From contig NC_053191.1 of the NCBI RefSeq assembly GCF_905163445.1, forward strand, positions 5,642,001 to 5,706,000: DNA of 64,000 bases, given 5' to 3'. Positions within the stretch are counted from its first letter, which is position 1. Every line of letters begins with the position of its first letter. The DNA comes from Pararge aegeria (taxonomy: Eukaryota; Arthropoda; Insecta; Lepidoptera; Nymphalidae). The position numbers and the translations under genes were made by a program. The notes under the pieces were generated by a model. It did no database searches. It saw only the letters and a program-made list of their open reading frames with translations, and was not told the origin of the DNA. Shown here one piece after another: positions 10,396-21,264 of the stretch.

Positions 10396-13035
10396 GAAAA
10401 GGGCATAAAATCTTTGCCTTCCAGTCGGTAGAGCATGCAGGTATGATGCAAAATTGAAATCTCCTTGCCAACTATGAGTTGTAAAGGCACTTCAGAGTAG
10501 GCAGTAATGTTACGCATATATGAAGTGAACGCACCGTTTGAGCCAGAGTTGAAGGTCAAAGCCCTCTCTCTCCTTTTAGAGTGGAGGCCTGTGCTCAGAA
10601 GTGCGGCAATAAAAGCTAATATAGAAAATAAAGCTAAAAGCTAGATACTTGATCGCGGTAAATACAAAAATCCAAAACACAAATGCGGAGCACTGTGCAA
10701 TGTAAGAATGTTGCTTTAAATTTGCTTTAAAATTGCTTTTTCACCAATGCATATACCTCGGGATAATGTCAGGATTCTAACAATACCTCGTACATCCAAA
10801 CCGGTTCCGGCATTTAGAAGTTAAGTATATTGGGATAAAGAAACTCACATACATGAACACTGATTTTGAGTGTTCATGAATGTATAAATATGTGAGTTAA
10901 AGGAGTTTTTTCCTTTTGGCAAACAGTGTCAGTCGAGCAAAAATTATGAAGCATAACGTAAGCCGAACATTTTATTTAATTCCACGTCCAAAATGCTAAG
11001 TTATATTATATTCTGGCTAAAACCTTCATAAAGTGGAAGTAAAGATGAAGCGTACGCACAAAATCTTCTTGAAGGTACAGAGGGCACTACTTATGATCTA
11101 GTTGAAGGGCTGACACACAGTGGCCATCGAAAAGGGCATTCCCTTATACAGAAATAGATCGATCTTGAAATGTGAAAACTATATAACCATATCTCTTAAT
11201 GCAAACCAAGAACGGATTGTGAACCACGCGACGTAGTGTACCATTTTGTATTTTGTCCAAAAAAAGTAACTAAAAGTCACGCGGAATGTACGGTGAATCA
11301 CTAGTCCATTATGAGATAACTAAGAATAGTTTTAATATTTTAATTTAATTTGCTTGCTGGTTTTAAGTATTTCTGAGCTCCGTTTAAGAAGTGCACGTCC
11401 ACAGTGCAGTCTGTCAAAATCAGATAAATTCGATAACAGTTTATAATCTATGGTAGAGTTATATGTTGTGTTGGTGTCTGTTTTTGTGTAAATTATGTCT
11501 TTCTTCCGATTCACGATAAGATGTTTGCTTGAAATAACTACTCAGCAATTAAATGGTTCATAATTAAAATACCTAGAGACTCATTAGATATTATATGCCT
11601 ATAAATCCTAAATTAGCTTGACCAGCAATCAAATGATTAATTAAGATAAATAACATTAATAAATAAATAGCAATTTTTAAATACAGCGGAATTGCTCTTA
11701 ACAAATTATGATGATATGAAAATATAGAAGCTTCGTAAAGCGTTTGGGCGATCTAGCTAATAAAATGTGAAACGAGCAAATGGAAGCAGCGTCATAGTTA
11801 GCTGAATGTTAACGATGATTCTGCTTCCGTTTGCTCGTCTATGTCTTTGGCTAAGATGCCTTTGAACATTATAGTAAAAACAAAAAGTGCTCGCTAGCTA
11901 CCTTTCGGTAGTTACATACACTAAGCCCTGGAGACGCGAGTGTACCAATAAGTATGCGGTATATATATATACTCTCTCTCTGTATGTTTCTAGCTCTGCG
12001 GATTTCGAGGCCCTGGATTTGATTCCCGGACTAGCCATAAAAATATATCTATTTATTTATTATTTATGTACCATAAATTGTGATTGTGAACATAAGATAT
12101 ATGTAGTGTACAAAGGAAAGCTTATCTATATAAGAGATCTCTTCCAGCTACCCCAGGATGTGAGTAAGATGATTTAATTGTGGTATAGGTCAAATAAAGG
12201 TAGGTACATTATACTTCATAATAACTACTAAGGATATTTAATATATCTAAATAATAACAAAATTCTACATACTAATACAATAAAAATTTGAATATACTAT
12301 ATACCTACACAAAATACATAAAAATAACATAATAAATATTTATGTAATATAAATATAAATATATATCTATAATAAGTAAACAGTGATAAATATACTATGA
12401 CAACGATAGATAATTCTCCTTTACATTGTGTTGTTGATCTACATGTTGGGTGGATTCTTTGATAGTTTTCAGTACCTGGAGAGTCTCTGGGAGCATGTTA
12501 AGCTGCCGGCCTCGTTTAATAACATGTGATAATAAAATAGATAAAGCCCACAAACTAGTATTGCAGCAGCGTGGTGGGACTATGCTCTAAAACCTTCGCC
12601 TATGAGAGAGGAGGTCTGGCCCAGCAATGGGACGTTAATGGGCTGAGGATCATATCACTGTTATAAAAAACCGACCGTGTAATATTTGTAGATAATTACA
12701 GCCATAGTTATATCGATGGACCCGTCAAATTATTGATAAACCTGATTTAGCGACACAAGAAATCCATTTAACGTGTCAACGTGTTAATCCGATAATCTTT
12801 TTATAAGCTGTTATAGGTAGGTATATGATATCATCGTATTTTTTAACTAATATATCTAAGTAAGTACCTAAATCAAATCAAATCCGATTTTAAAGAGTAT
12901 TATAATTGACTGAGTATAGGAGTGCCTAATTAAGGTTGAACCGCACTTGAGCAAACCGGCTGCAACTACTTACTTACTGTGGCCTAAGATTATCGAATCA
13001 ATTCGAATTTTGTAAGGATGGATATTTTTTTTTTT

Positions 13036-13114
13036 AAATAAATAAATGTACTACGACCAAACACACATCGCCATCTAGCCCCAAAGTAAGCGAAGCTTGT
13101 GTTATGGGTACTAC
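13036..13114 (-). mobile_element. SINE family 1, tail half
   Basis: Reverse-strand 'cacatcgccatctagcccca' and 'gcttgtgttatgggtact'. It is truncated where the LINE at 13115 begins. Confidence 0.7.
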
Positions 13115-13795
13115 GATGCCTGATGTTAAGGGTACTACAGAAAAGAGCCGTACGATCAATATATAAACTTGGATCACGCGAATCGCTTCGTGAAAAATTT
13201 AAACAAATAGGTATTCTTACAGTAGCTTCGCAATACATTTATAATAAATAATAATAATAATACATGTCTTTGTGAGGCAAAATATCTTTTAAATCTCTTT
13301 ATAAGCCCTTTATAAATCAAAAGCTGAAATTAACAATCGACTTACCAGAAACGGTCATAAATTAGTGATATCTGCATATCGTCTGCGAAAGGTGCAGAAC
13401 TCCTTTGAAGCGTATACTCAACCCCAGTTGAGTATACGCTTTTACAACATGATTCCTAAGGAAATTCTTGACCTACCAATGCATACATTTAAAAAATGTG
13501 TAAAAACGCATCTAGTACAGCGAGGTTACTATACATTTGATGAATTCCTCAATGACAAGGTAGAATGGAAGCAGCCAGCCTCGCTCTCATCTCCCGCAAG
13601 ATAGCAAAATGATTGTAAATGTTGATGTTGGAAAAGGGCAACTACTGAGTTTCTTGCCGGCTCTTCTCGGTAGAATCTGCTTTCCGAACCGGTGGTAGAG
13701 TCACACAAACATGCATACTTGACGTTTCAAAAGTGCTTATAAAGTAGGCCTACTTGAAATAAATGAATTTGAATTTGAATTCGAATTTGATGAAT
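13115..13795 (+). mobile_element. Jockey/CR1-like LINE family B, C-terminal coding and 3' tail
   Basis: Degenerate coding sequence: 13128-13240 reads like LQKRAVRSIYKLGSRESLR, and 13440-13600 encodes YNMIPKEILDLP and YYTFDEFLNDKVEWKQ. A 3' UTR follows ('gagtttcttgccggctcttc', 'gaaccggtggtagagtcac', 'aagtaggcctacttgaaat') and then a GAATTT tail. A 14-bp perfect inverted repeat (13408-13421 and 13428-13441, loop CCCCAG) interrupts the coding tract. It is a dead, 5'-truncated LINE and the reference copy for the tails at 7395, 29700, 37480 and 41040. Confidence 0.8.
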
Positions 13796-13966
13796 ATTTT
13801 TATGAATGATATACATAAATAATTAGAATATACATATAAACACCCAGACACTGAAAACATTCATGCTCATCACACAAACATTTTCCAGTAGTGGGAATCG
13901 AACCCACGGCCTTGGGCTCAGACGCTCAGGATGCAGGGTCGCTGCAAACTGCGCCAATCGGCTGTC
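13790..13966 (-). mobile_element. tRNA-derived SINE, family 1
   Basis: Reverse-strand head and core with good A and B boxes ('gggttcgattccc' on the reverse strand). It abuts the GAATTT tail of the LINE at 13115-13795. Confidence 0.8.
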
Positions 13967-14439
13967 AATTATCTATCTATAGATGTTTGTTACTCTTTCA
14001 CGCGAAAACAACTTAAATAATTTGAATGAAATTTGGATTTTACCCTGGATTACCTAACACATAGGTTACTTTTTATTTCGGAAAATGTAAGGTTCCCCGA
14101 AAAAGGCGTAGAAGCGAGCGATGGAGAGAGCGGTGCTCGGAGTATCTCTATGTTATCAAATCGGAAAATCGTTTTCGTATCTAAATAATAATTATTCCAT
14201 CTAGTGCGGTTTAACCTTTAAGGTTCGTAAAGATACAGTTAAATTGTTTGCACCTTCCAATGATTTCGTTATTAAATCAATAACGGATTAAGGATTATCC
14301 AATAGGCCTTTTAAGAAAGAGGTAGGTAAGTATTTACTTCGGCGCATTTTTAATTTAACCGATTTCTGAGAAGTAAGTTCCGGTTATACTAATATTTATA
14401 ATAAATCATCATCAACCATCCTTAGCCTGTGAGTCTCCA

Positions 14440-14780
14440 ATTGAACTCCTCTCTTAGTTGTTTTTTTTTTAAATAATAGTTTATGGGCCAAGAAGACGGC
14501 CCACCTAATGGTAAGTAAAAAACTATCTTCTATAAACAGAGCAACAATTCGTAGGGCATGCAAGGAACACGCCCTGCAACGTGCTCCCCTGTGTTCATAA
14601 AACTGAGGCATAGGTTTTAAAAAAGTATCTCATGTGCTTGTTGTTATACCGGCAATCAAGCCCTTTACACCGGAATACAGCAGTGCAACAATGCTACTTA
14701 GCGGTAGAAATAAAACATGGTGGTAGTACTTCCCCGGACACAAAAACCTTTACTACTAGATACACAGAGGTTTCAACAGC
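14440..14780 (+). repeat. Dispersed repeat F, copy 2
   Basis: Contains 'gcccacctaatggtaagta', 'gtgctcccctgtgttcat' and the 'gcaacaatgctacttagc' block also found at 451-896. Short open frames here are repeat sequence. Confidence 0.6.
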
Positions 14781-15284
14781 ATCAAAAGGAGTGGGTCGAC
14801 CGCAAAGCTTTACCAGTAGGTACTTACCTACCCATTTTCTCGTCATATCTCATAAAAGTGGGACGAGAAAATGGTAGACATAATTATCTAGTCGCGCACA
14901 TGTTAGCATTATAGCAGACGAGGATCAGTTCTTGGCTAGATTGGACGACCTTCTCTCTGATTACTCATAGGAGAAAGGATTTAAAGCTTACCCACCTCAA
15001 AGCTGCTCCATCTCCTCAATCTGTTATCCATTTAATTTTTCTCTACCATGGCTCTACCGTTTTAGATATCTAGATATATCGATTAAAATAAAATAACTTA
15101 TATTAATTATTAAAAACCTTATAGAAATAAGGAACCCATTAAATTTAAAATTTTATAATTATAACCCCACATTAATCTTATCTATTAATCAGAAAGATAC
15201 ATACATAATAAAAGCTTGTAGTTCTCAATTTTAAAATAGTTTCTATCAAATCCTTGTTACGAATAGACCCCCGGATTTTCGAAA

Positions 15285-17796
15285 ATGGCCTCATATCTAG
15301 GAATCACTTTTAACCATGCCAAGGATGAGAATTTCAAGGGCTTCTTGGACAACCTTGGTGAGTACCAACTGGCAACTTCGCCGACAAAGGTTCTTGTAGC
15401 TTCCGTCTATTTATAAACCTTGCAAAGTTATCGATCGCCAAATCTATGGTACTACCGGAGTGATTTTCATCGAAAGGCAGTCCAGTAGTCCCATAGATTA
15501 ACTCGCACAAGTAAGCATGCAAACTTTATAAACACACAGTCGTTCAAACCAGACCAGACGTACCAGAGCGTAAGAAATATTGTACTGCAATTGCAACAGT
15601 TTAGTTTTTATAGTATCCCGAAAACGGCTCCCTCGATTAAATAAATAGTCTTTCTTGAAAAAACCTGATTTTACAAAAAAATATTCATTGTGCGCACAAT
15701 TTGCAACTAACAAGCTTGGTCGGCCAGAGTTATAAAATAATACATAGGTACATAATCTAAGGACATAAAATTGTTAGGCAGTTAGGGATTTCAAAATCAT
15801 AAACAGATAGGTTAAATTTTTTTTATTTGTATACAGTGAGTTTAGGTATTTTAAATCAATGTTCGTATCGGTAGAAATGCGTATCTCAGTTGACACCAAA
15901 TTAAGCTTGCCACTGTGGAAATTTTGCCCTAAGTGACGCCCAAACTATTTATATAAATTACGTACCTCATGGTACTTATCTGTAATAGAAACTTGCCGAG
16001 TGCAAAATATGGAATTAACAGGTTTTTGGTGGCAAGTTTCCACAATGTATTGCTTAATTTGATGTCAACTGAGCTACAGAATCGGCCTGCTGATCTCTCT
16101 GTTTTTTGCAGGAATCCCACCACAAGTAGCCGACGCCTGGCTCCAGTCGAAGCCATCACCGAAGCTAGAAAAGGACGGCGACTCCTATATCGCAACCACA
16201 ACTGACCAGAACGGCGAAAAGAAGGTGCTGACTTTCAAAAGTGGAGTGGAGTTTGATGAGGAAATTTTACCAGGGGTCACTGTAAGTTCCTTCCTAAAAG
16301 TACCACCAAAATAGGTAGACCTCTGAAGATAATTTTCATATAGTGACTTAGTAAAATGCCGTGTGGTGATAGCAGATCAGAATATAGTTGTCAGCACCCC
16401 TTCTCTTCCCACGGGTGTAGGAGGAGACTAAGGGAATATAACGGAGAACGACCAGGAGCGGCCTCTGACTATCTACCGCGATAACCAATCCGTAGTGATT
16501 ATGGGCAAACCCTTCCGTCATGAGAACCCTTTAGTCCAGTTGTGGACTGTTATAGGCTATTAATTGAGCAAGTAAATAATATATGAAAGAAGTCTAGCAA
16601 ACATATTAGTTCTCGACACAGATTTTGATGTAGTTTAAGTTTTCGCTTAACGCTATCAAGTAAATTTCCAACTTTTTTAATGTCGGCTGCTCTCCTATAA
16701 TAATTAGCATTTTCCGTAACAAAACAGTCCCTGCCGAGTATAATCTTGTTCTAAACTAGATAACCAGTAGGTTTAGGTGGTATAGGTGCCAGAAATTTTA
16801 ACTCAAGAATAATTCCTGGAATAACATGACCCCCTTCCGAGATTAAGAATTATCACGACTTAACTATTCTTTCTAATTTTCAGGCTAAAACGACATTCAC
16901 TGTTGAGCCCGAAGTGGCCATTCAAGTACAGACCTTCCCAGACGGCCGGTCTATAACATACAGAAGAGAATATAGCGGCAAAGATCTGGTGGTGGTAAGA
17001 CATCTTACATGCCTATTTATCAAACAAGATGCCCCTGTAGACTACCACGTAATGAGGACCATATATTGAAAGTAATCCGAAGTGAAAATGCCAAGCCAAA
17101 ATTATTATTTATTTATTTATTAAACTCTTTATTTGTATACCAATTAACACATAACATATTAACATATTTAAAATATAACAAAAACAGAAACATATCGAAA
17201 GAAGTAGTAATACAAAAGGCGGCCTTATCGCTTAATAGCGATCTCTGCCAGGCAACCTTAGAATTAGGGAAAAAAAAAAGAAGAGGAGAATAGACTGCTG
17301 GTGGTACAAATATTAAAATACATACATGCGAATACATAAACTAGTGTACACAAAAAGATAAAAAGTAAAAAATAAAATTAATAGATAAATATAAAAATAA
17401 ACTAATATATATAATAACAACACTTACATATTTAAATACTATAACATACAATAAATCAGTAAGTATATACATACTATACAAAATTAGCAATTTCAATTAG
17501 CGTTTCTATGAGTATTCCTTTGTTTCTTTCTAACTTAAAACACCATTAGAATCGCCATCATTGAGGCAAAAAAATAAAATATCAACAAAATCGGAACAAA
17601 TAAATTACGACAAATTATATATAAATATATATGAGTGTACATAGGTATTATACACATAGGTAGAAGATTAGTGATTGCACTTAGAAGATTAATGTTAGTT
17701 CTTTGAGAATTATTACAAATGGATTGAACATTGTTTCAGGTTTTAACTGTGAGCTCCTGGGACGGCTCTGCCAAAAGATACTACAAAGCTGAATAA
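15285..17796 (+). CDS. Fatty-acid-binding protein (FABP/CRABP family), downstream tandem copy
   Basis: Four coding exons: 15285-15357, 16112-16281, 16884-16994, 17740-17796 (411 nt, 136 aa). All introns are GT-AG with the same phases as the upstream paralogue. The N-terminus MASYLGITFNHAKDENFKGF has the FABP signature. LEKDGDSYIATTT and TFKSGVEFDEE are barrel strands, and the C-terminus SWDGSAKRYYKAE keeps the R-x-Y carboxylate-binding region. Shared stretches with the upstream copy (LEKDGD, FPDGRSITY against YPDGRSITY, SGVEF) show a tandem duplication. Divergence elsewhere and unrelated introns indicate that it is not recent. The role is intracellular lipid carriage, ligand unknown. Confidence 0.9.
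16385..16565 (-). repeat. Interspersed repeat G
   Basis: Reverse-strand copy, in FABP intron 2, of a family with 'ttatattcccttagtc' and 'cgtgggaagagaaggg'-like blocks and a 'tagcctataacagtccac' start. Relatives lie at 46540-46700, 54060-54290, 56400-56600, 58155-58380 and 62480-62690. No coding capacity is seen. Confidence 0.5.
17105..17480 (-). mobile_element. LINE 3' end, family A
   Basis: Reverse-strand copy in the last intron of the second FABP gene: 'aaggcggccttatcgcttaa', 'agcgatctctgccaggcaac', then TA-rich sequence. Same family as 958-1330 and 47935-48315. Confidence 0.7.
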
Positions 17797-18273
17797 TTTT
17801 ATGATATTAAGTATTTAGTGTTATGTCTAATTATAAAAATAAGCATTATTTATAAAATTATAGAGTATTTAAAGTGCCTTTATTGTTTATTTTTCTTCAA
17901 ATGAGTCGGTAAGTTTACTTACGAATGTGTACCTATTGACAAAGACTACTAACGCTAAGCGATTTAGCGTTCCTGCACGATGTCGCGTACAAACCGATTA
18001 GAGTTCTCTGAGAGTTTTAAAGCTGTGAGAGAAAGTAAATTTTTATCCTTTCCCTGGGGAGATAATTGTCTCCTCACCATGCGACCCGTGCAGGTGCTGG
18101 TGAATACTAATAGTAGACTTGTAGTGGTATAAAGAAATGGTAAAGTCAGTCAAGCTCTTTTCTAGTCATAAAATTTTCCTTTCTCTCCGCTCAGTATAAG
18201 ATTTGCATGCTCTTAATCGCGGAGTCCTTTTCGAGTATCGAAACTTGTAACGTTAAAGCAAAATGGTCATACT
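17797..18273. other. Convergent intergenic spacer, FABP and GTF3C4-like genes
   Basis: The FABP gene (+) and the GTF3C4-like gene (-) converge here. 17945-18135 holds a worn SINE family 2 relic ('gatgtcgcgtacaaaccgat', 'cttgtagtggtataa'). No clear AATAAA follows the FABP stop codon. Confidence 0.5.
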
Positions 18274-18790
18274 TTGATCACAAGAAAACACCTTAATCAG
18301 ACTTACTGTACTTCGGAGTTAAATAAAACTTTTAACTGTGAATCAAAAATGATTTTTAATAAATTAACAAAAATAACTAACTAAATATACATATTTTCTG
18401 ATCCATCATTTTATGTTATCAAATCACTGTTTATTAAATATAAATCACAAAATACAGAAATTGGGTTTTTATCGTACAACTCCACAACATACCAATCTTC
18501 CCCTATATTATACACCTGAATATTGTCATACATTGATCACAAGAAAACACCTTCATCAGACTTACTGCACTTCGGTTAAATAAAACTTTTTACTGTAAAT
18601 CAAAATGATTTTTAATAAATTTTCAAAAATACCTAACTACCTGTATATTTATACATATTTTCGGAACCATTCTTTTATGTTATCAAATCACTGTTTATTA
18701 AATATAAATCACAAAACACACAAATTGGGTTTTTATCGTACAACTCCACTCTTGCAGTAGCATTGCAGCTTTTACAGAAAAGATAATCTT
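18274..18790. repeat. Tandem duplication (about 259 bp) of the 3' end of the GTF3C4-like gene
   Basis: Two copies start with 'ttgatcacaagaaaacacc' at 18274 and 18533. They share 'gatttttaataaatt', 'tgttatcaaatcactgttta' and the last 24 codons of the gene. The right copy (18533-18790) contains the gene's stop codon at 18675. The left copy (18274-18532) lies downstream in the sense of the gene and would fall in its 3' UTR. Confidence 0.9.
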
Positions 18791-20636
18791 TTTCAATTGG
18801 GGTGAAAGTATGAGAGCACATCATGTTAACATGTCTTTTTTCATTCGTACACGAAAAGCCTATAAGGTACTCATCACACCACTGACACTGGTATTTAAAA
18901 TTAACATTTAAGGAATTAAGAACATCATTGGTAAAATAATCAGACAATTGTTTGTTATACTTGTTACAGTAGTAATTTAAATAATTTTTGCAACCTACAA
19001 AACATTCAATATAAAAACCATTTAAGTGAGCATTACGTTTATAATTTGCATACACATTTTCAATCTGCATTAAAGCTTGAACCATAAGTATTTTTTCCTT
19101 TATAGTGTCAATAGATTTTTGTGGGAACATTTCTTTTAAACCAAAAGACATGGATTTCTCTAAATTATTATATATTTTTAGAATGATTAGATACACTTTG
19201 AGGTTGTAGATATCACGGTCATCTTTTAGTAGTAAACCATAATTAAATTCTGGAAGCTTTTTTGTTTTCAATGCTTTACATCTGAGCACTTCTATGGCAT
19301 CCCACATGTGTGTAAGCTTTTTTGTGGGATTATTTATAATATTTGTAATTTCTGTATCACAACCAATATCAGGACTTAAGAGAACTAGTTCAATGCTTAT
19401 AGTCTGTTTCTTGGGCAATAGTTTTCTATTTATCACTGCAAGTGCAAATAAAGAACTATTCGGGGAAACAGCAATATCATACAATTCGTAGGATGAACCT
19501 AATTCTTTGATTTCAATTACTTTTAAAGAAACCTCTAGAGTCTCATTGGTTATTGAAAAATCAATTTTATATATTTTATTATTGAGAGTGGTCAAGTAAA
19601 ACATATCCTTATATTTTGCAACAGATGTTATTTTATAATCATTGACATTTTGTACATCCTGAAATAATAATTTAAAATTTGGGTCATACATTTGAACGAC
19701 TAAATGTCTGTGCTTATTAAAAATTAATAAAATGTTGTCATTGTAAAAATGGGAATGAAGGTATGTTACAACCATCTTATCTTTATATGGCCAAATGTTG
19801 TTTGTTTTCAGCAGAGTGACCTGTTTTTCCATTATTTGGCACTCATACAAACCAATTTCACCATACTCATTTGAGCAAACCAAAAAAAACTTATTTTTGT
19901 CAATAGTTATCCAGAGCATTTCTACTATTTCTATATGATTTGAATTCTGGAGGCTACCACAGAATTCTATTTCAATATTAGCATGATGATATTTTATCTC
20001 CCAAAATAATATGTCACCTGATTTCTGGGCTGTGACAAAATAGGCGGAATTATCTTTGTTTAAATTTGAAGCCCAACAAATTGATGATGTCTCAAGGGTG
20101 TAGACAGTTTCTTTAACTTCTGCAAAGTTCTTTGGAATTTCACGTCGTTTATCGATATTTTCGTGCAATAATGTTATTCGTGACGAAAAGTCCATAACGG
20201 AATACCAACCATGACTTCTTGGTGCAAAAAATTCCACATTTCCAACGCTGTTAACAGCAGCTAATAGACTATCGTTTTCACATATGAGGTTGAAGGGTGA
20301 CCACTGGTATGCCGTGACTTTGTTCAGTTCCTTCAATAAGAGTTTATTATGGGACCAAAAGGCAGAGTTTGTAACCATTTCCACAAGCTCCGAATTTCTC
20401 ACACCACGCGAAACGTATTTAGTTAAATAATCATTTGACACGGGGCTGGTCTTGCTAGAGCTCACCGTACACTCTTTAAAGTCAATTCCATTTTGCAAGG
20501 AATTTAAATTGTACGAAAAATCTAACATATGCAATTCTTTGTTACCGCGTACTGTTAACACGTTGTTGTTCCAGGATAGATTGGTTTCCTCATACTTGTT
20601 TATTTTTATAACTTTACGCGATATTTCATACAACAT
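18675..20636 (-). CDS. GTF3C4: TFIIIC 90-kDa subunit / general transcription factor 3C polypeptide 4-like
   Basis: One uninterrupted reading frame of 653 aa, reading from ATG at 20636. TFIIIC binds the internal promoters of tRNA genes and recruits TFIIIB and RNA polymerase III; the 90-kDa subunit works in the nucleus. The N-terminal two thirds have the beta-propeller look of this family, with short WD-like strands (ICWASNLNKDNSAYFVTA, GDILFWEIKY, GEIGLYECQI, YDIAVSPNSSLFALAV). The C-terminus is a zinc-binding domain with C584/C587, C596, H602, C607/H609, C621/C624 and C639/C642, matching the TFIIIC-type zinc finger. It is somewhat shorter than the human protein (about 820 aa). The gene is intronless, lies head to head with DHX37 and overlaps a tandem duplication at its 3' end. 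The family call rests on domain layout and motifs; no alignment was run. Confidence 0.75.
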   Translation of the reverse strand: MLYEISRKVIKINKYEETNLSWNNNVLTVRGNKELHMLDFSYNLNSLQNGIDFKECTVSSSKTSPVSNDYLTKYVSRGVRNSELVEMVTNSAFWSHNKLLLKELNKVTAYQWSPFNLICENDSLLAAVNSVGNVEFFAPRSHGWYSVMDFSSRITLLHENIDKRREIPKNFAEVKETVYTLETSSICWASNLNKDNSAYFVTAQKSGDILFWEIKYHHANIEIEFCGSLQNSNHIEIVEMLWITIDKNKFFLVCSNEYGEIGLYECQIMEKQVTLLKTNNIWPYKDKMVVTYLHSHFYNDNILLIFNKHRHLVVQMYDPNFKLLFQDVQNVNDYKITSVAKYKDMFYLTTLNNKIYKIDFSITNETLEVSLKVIEIKELGSSYELYDIAVSPNSSLFALAVINRKLLPKKQTISIELVLLSPDIGCDTEITNIINNPTKKLTHMWDAIEVLRCKALKTKKLPEFNYGLLLKDDRDIYNLKVYLIILKIYNNLEKSMSFGLKEMFPQKSIDTIKEKILMVQALMQIENVYANYKRNAHLNGFYIECFVGCKNYLNYYCNKYNKQLSDYFTNDVLNSLNVNFKYQCQWCDEYLIGFSCTNEKRHVNMMCSHTFTPIEKDYLFCKSCNATARVELYDKNPICVFCDLYLINSDLIT

Positions 20637-21264
20637 TTTATGTACAACACAATCAACTTATGAGAAACAATTTCAATTTAACTCCACTAAATTTTAGGTT
20701 GGGCGGCACAAGTGGAAATTCAAAATAAACAAAAGTCAGATAAAACTTGAAAAGTCGATTGTCAACACAGACTAATAAATAATTATAAAAATGTCAAATT
20801 GAATTAAAATTTACCTCATTCCTAAGTTTCTCTTTGTAAAAACTTCCTCTACTTATGTACTTCCTCATCTTTCTTCTCTTCATCGCCTTTTCATCTCCGC
20901 CTTAAGCTCTCTTAACCAGCGGCTTCTTTCCTTCATTCATTGAAAAACTTCATTGCTCGTAGTCTCAGATACGGAACCTTAATTTAAAAACAGTGGGTGC
21001 CTGTCAGTCTTTTCTAGTGGAAAACAAATTCAGTTTCAGCGCCGATTTTTAGTTAATAAATAATTCAAATCAATAAATTGTTAGGGCACAAAGACGCTAG
21101 AATCCAAGGCGAATGTTGACATGATTTGACAACTGACAGTTGACACCAGTCACCACCGTTAAAAAAGCAAAGTGTCATAATAAAAGCACGTTTAGGATTA
21201 TATCAAGTAGTATTTTAGCGTGGAAGAATGTTCAGCCCTATTGATCAACAGTTTTATTGATATA
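20637..21264. promoter_or_regulatory. Shared divergent promoter region of GTF3C4-like and DHX37
   Basis: 628 bases separate the two start codons, which point away from each other. 21114-21145 carries four TTGACA/CTGACA-type hexamers in a row ('tgacaactgacagttgacac'), partly palindromic, and 'atgtcaaattg' occurs at about 20790. There is no TATA box at either end. No repeat was recognised here, unlike almost everywhere else in the window, which fits selection on a bidirectional promoter. Start sites cannot be placed from sequence alone. Confidence 0.55.

Larger units (their letters stand above)
9922..15284. other. Intergenic DNA between the two FABP genes
   Basis: No gene is seen. It contains a SINE family 2 relic (10080-10395), a SINE family 3 tail (12575-12655), a SINE family 1 piece (13036-13114), a LINE family B copy (13115-13795), another SINE family 1 (13790-13966) and repeat F (14440-14780). 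10396-12570 is AT-rich and mostly unassigned. An imperfect hairpin lies near 10848-10902. Confidence 0.6.
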
